Part shown: positions 62,338 through 64,000 of the stretch, piece by piece | How the letters are laid out: each line of letters begins with the position of its first letter | How positions within the stretch are numbered: the first letter of the stretch is position 1 | Source: Candidatus Acetothermia bacterium JdFR-48 | GTDB lineage: Bacteria > Bipolaricaulota > Bipolaricaulia > Bipolaricaulales > Bipolaricaulaceae | Length of the DNA: 64,000 nt | Reading direction: 5' to 3' | NCBI GenBank assembly: GCA_002011425.1 | Contig: MTNJ01000036.1 | Span: 62,001-126,000, forward strand | Program-made: the position numbers and the translations under genes | The notes under the pieces: generated by a model | Told to the model about the DNA's origin: nothing | Seen by the model: only the letters and a program-made list of their open reading frames with translations | The model's database searches: none

Positions 62338-63109
62338 ACTGCTCAACTCGAGTCGCAAAAAGGTGCGGGAAGCCCTAGAGAGGAAGGATGAAGGGATAAT
62401 ACGTACCCTGGCGAGGGCACAGGTCGAGGCCGGGGCGCATATCCTGGATCTCAACGCCGGGGAGATGTTGGAAAGGGAGGCGGAGTGTCTCGTCTGGCTC
62501 GTGGAGGTAGTACAGGATGAGCTCGGTGAAGTGAGACTCTCGATAGACACCTCCGATCCGGGTGCGATGGAGGCCGCCATTTCCGCCTGCAAAGCTAGGC
62601 CCGTCGTGAACTCCGTCTCCAACGAGGCATCGAGGGAGGGGATCCTGGAGATCGCGGCAAGAACCGATGCGGAGGTGATCGGGCTGCCCCTTGGATGGAA
62701 AGGGATGCCGAGGGACGCCGCGGGGCGCCTGGAGGAGGCGCGGGAGCTAGTTTCGAGGTGCGAGGAGACGGGGATCGGAAGGAACCGGCTTTACATCGAC
62801 ATCCTCTGCATGGCGGTGGGGAGCGACCAGACGCAAGGGCTCGCGGCGCTCGAGGCCGCCAGGCTCGTGAAAACCGAGCTGGGGGTGCGGGTCTGTGGAG
62901 CGGTAAGCAACGTCTCGTTCGGGCTTCCGAGGCGGAGAGTCCTCAATAGAGCCTACCTGGCGATGATGATCGCCTTCGGAGTGGACGCGGTGATCATGGA
63001 CCCGACTGACGAGGGGATGCGAGAGGTGCTCATCTCGGCAGAGGCTTTGATAGGACAGGATAGGCACTGTTTGAACTACATCCGCCACTTCCGGAAGAAG
63101 GGGGGGTGA
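62312..63109 (+). CDS. MtrH/DHPS-family methylcorrinoid:tetrahydrofolate methyltransferase
   Basis: 265 aa from ATG 62312 (GGAGCG upstream). Pterin-binding TIM barrel: I-I-G-E-L-L-N-S-S-R-K-K-V at the start, A-G-A-H-I-L-D-L-N-A-G, L-S-I-D-T-S-D-P and N-S-V-S-N-E strands, and V-S-N-V-S-F-G-L-P near the C-terminus. It matches AcsE/MtvA-type enzymes that move methyl from a corrinoid protein to THF. It lacks HPPK or synthase features of true FolP. It is followed immediately by its likely partner corrinoid protein. Confidence 0.93.
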   Translation: MSGVLIIGELLNSSRKKVREALERKDEGIIRTLARAQVEAGAHILDLNAGEMLEREAECLVWLVEVVQDELGEVRLSIDTSDPGAMEAAISACKARPVVNSVSNEASREGILEIAARTDAEVIGLPLGWKGMPRDAAGRLEEARELVSRCEETGIGRNRLYIDILCMAVGSDQTQGLAALEAARLVKTELGVRVCGAVSNVSFGLPRRRVLNRAYLAMMIAFGVDAVIMDPTDEGMREVLISAEALIGQDRHCLNYIRHFRKKGG

Positions 63110-63742
63110 ATGCTGGAAGAATTGAAAAGTGCGGTGCTTTCGGGGGAAGATGAGCGGGCAGCCGGGCTCACCAAAAAGGCTTTAGAGAAGGGAATCGAGC
63201 CGGGGAAGATCCTGAACGAGGCACTGGTCCCAGCAATGGAGATCGTGGGGAGGGAGTATGAAGATGGGGAGAGATACGTGCCGGAGATGCTGATCTCTGC
63301 CGAGGCGATGAAAGCAGCGATGGAAGTCCTGCGACCGAAACTCGTGGAGACCGGGGTGCAACTCAGGGGAAAGGTGGTGATCGGGACGGTGGAGGGGGAC
63401 CTCCACGATATCGGGAAGAACTTGGTGGCGATGATGCTCGAGGGGGCCGGGTTCGAGGTGATCGACCTCGGGGTGGAGGTCACCGCGGACCGGTTCGTCC
63501 AAGCGGTGCGTGAGCATAAGCCGGATGTCCTGGGAATGTCAGCACTCCTTACGACCACGATGATCCACATGCCCGAGGTAATCGAGGCTTTGAAGGAGGC
63601 GGGGCTAAGGGAGAAAGTGAAGGTAATTGTGGGAGGAGCGCCGGTCACTCAGGAGTTTGCGGAGAAGATCGGCGCGGATGGTTATGCCCCGGACGCGGCG
63701 AGTGCGGCCGAAGTCGTGAAAAAGCTCCTCGGGGTGAATTGA
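63110..63742 (+). CDS. Methyltransferase corrinoid protein (MttC/MtvC-like)
   Basis: 210 aa. N-terminal helical cap domain (about 1-88, with A-L-V-P-A-M-E-I-V-G and the Y-V-P-E-M-L-I-S-A-E cap segment) and C-terminal B12-binding Rossmann domain with D97-L-H99-D-I-G102 (His ligand to cobalt), the S-A-L-L-T-T-T-M loop and G-G-A-P-V-T. It carries the methyl group between methyltransferase I (candidates: the UroD proteins at 53355 and 54513) and the THF methyltransferase at 62312. Confidence 0.96.
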   Translation: MLEELKSAVLSGEDERAAGLTKKALEKGIEPGKILNEALVPAMEIVGREYEDGERYVPEMLISAEAMKAAMEVLRPKLVETGVQLRGKVVIGTVEGDLHDIGKNLVAMMLEGAGFEVIDLGVEVTADRFVQAVREHKPDVLGMSALLTTTMIHMPEVIEALKEAGLREKVKVIVGGAPVTQEFAEKIGADGYAPDAASAAEVVKKLLGVN

Positions 63743-63746
63743 CCGC

Positions 63747-64000
63747 TTGAGGTACTTCACGATCTCCCTGGGAGGGGGGAAGATCAGGGTTAAGGAGGGG
63801 GAGGGGCTCCTCGAGGCCCTTGTCTCTGCGGGAATTTGGATAGGTGGTGATTGTGGGGGACGGGGGGCTTGCGGCCGGTGTCGGGTGCGCTTCCTCGGAG
63901 CCTTCCCTCCTCCCACTGAGGCCGAAAGACACCTGCTCTCTCGAGGGGAGCTCGACGATGGCTGGAGGCTCGCCTGTCAGCACAACGTAGAGGGTGACAT
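63747..64000 (+). CDS. Corrinoid-activating 2Fe-2S protein (RACo-like), N-terminal part
   Basis: 84 codons are visible, no stop before the window edge. TTG start 63747, with GGGGTGA about 10 bases upstream. The plant-type 2Fe-2S motif is plain: C36 and C42-G-R-C45 in G-D-C-G-G-R-G-A-C-G-R-C, and the fourth in L-A-C77. This is the N-terminal domain of DUF4445/RACo-type ATP-dependent activators that re-reduce Co(II) corrinoid. With the two preceding genes it completes a methyl-transfer module. Confidence 0.88.
   Translation, partial: MRYFTISLGGGKIRVKEGEGLLEALVSAGIWIGGDCGGRGACGRCRVRFLGAFPPPTEAERHLLSRGELDDGWRLACQHNVEGD

Noticed and set aside
62312-63109. Dihydropteroate synthase FolP
   Set aside because: The start I-I-G-E-L-L-N-S-S-R-K-K and the adjoining corrinoid protein mark the MtrH/AcsE-type methyltransferases instead.
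1-64000. CRISPR array, rRNA genes or replication origin
   Set aside because: No regularly spaced repeats, no rRNA-like sequence and no dnaA-box cluster were seen while reading through the window.

Overview
The window is about 64 kb of a compact, moderately GC-rich bacterial chromosome. Genes are tightly packed, and many start codons overlap the previous stop as GTGA or ATGA. The gene set points to a diderm (bamA, a Skp/OmpH-like protein, secreted binding proteins), probably thermophilic and anaerobic, from a deep-branching lineage. Archaeal-flavoured genes (full-length Cdc48-type ATPase, RtcB/archease, DUF763), three sugar ABC importers and corrinoid/tetrahydrofolate methyl transfer are all present. 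My best guess is a Bipolaricaulota (Acetothermia/OP1) or similar lineage; this is inference only, since no rRNA is present.

Layout. 1-3373 (minus): iclR, solute-binding protein and two permeases of a sugar importer. 3735-4733: 2-hydroxyacid dehydrogenase. 4730-10443 (minus): a housekeeping run of an MtaD-like deaminase, rpsO, pnp (with two S1 domains), an M16 peptidase and coaD. 10518-25642 (plus): one long envelope and division run, yraN-yifB-bamA-skp-fabZ-ftcD-murD-ftsW-murG-murC-murB-ftsQ-ftsA-ftsZ, with no lpx genes beside bamA/skp/fabZ. 25814-31231: a secreted beta-propeller protein, a secreted metallo-beta-lactamase-fold hydrolase, rplI, murJ and convergent trpS. 31232-36598: an accessory and decay zone with one intact HEPN/MNT pair, then a row of wrecked genes (a second MNT/HEPN pair, an integrase-type transposase, a LarA-like lactate racemase). 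36626-40518: a second sugar importer with a secreted nuclease. 40522-43114 (minus): the RNA-repair set thpR-archease-rtcB, followed by tRNA-Pro. 43196-45520: Cdc48-type ATPase. 45575-46657 (minus): DUF763. 46760-47500: a second dead transposase.

47837-64000 (plus) is the most interesting part: 16 co-directional, closely spaced genes. They encode an FGGY kinase, a LacI regulator, a ribose-type ABC importer, two UroD-family proteins, a class II aldolase/epimerase, a second FGGY kinase, a fucose/arabinose-type isomerase, a nucleotidyltransferase, an M24-like protein, galactokinase, and then a complete corrinoid methyl-transfer module (MtrH/DHPS-type methyltransferase, corrinoid protein, and the start of a 2Fe-2S corrinoid activator). 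I propose this is an anaerobic system that imports O-methylated sugars, moves their methyl group through corrinoid to tetrahydrofolate and sends the free sugar to catabolism. The families are clear from sequence; the combined function is inference.

Two regulatory themes recur. Several first genes have a -10 box only 6-10 bases before the start codon and lack a Shine-Dalgarno sequence, suggesting leaderless mRNAs. All three ABC binding-protein genes are followed directly by a very stable hairpin before the next transport gene.
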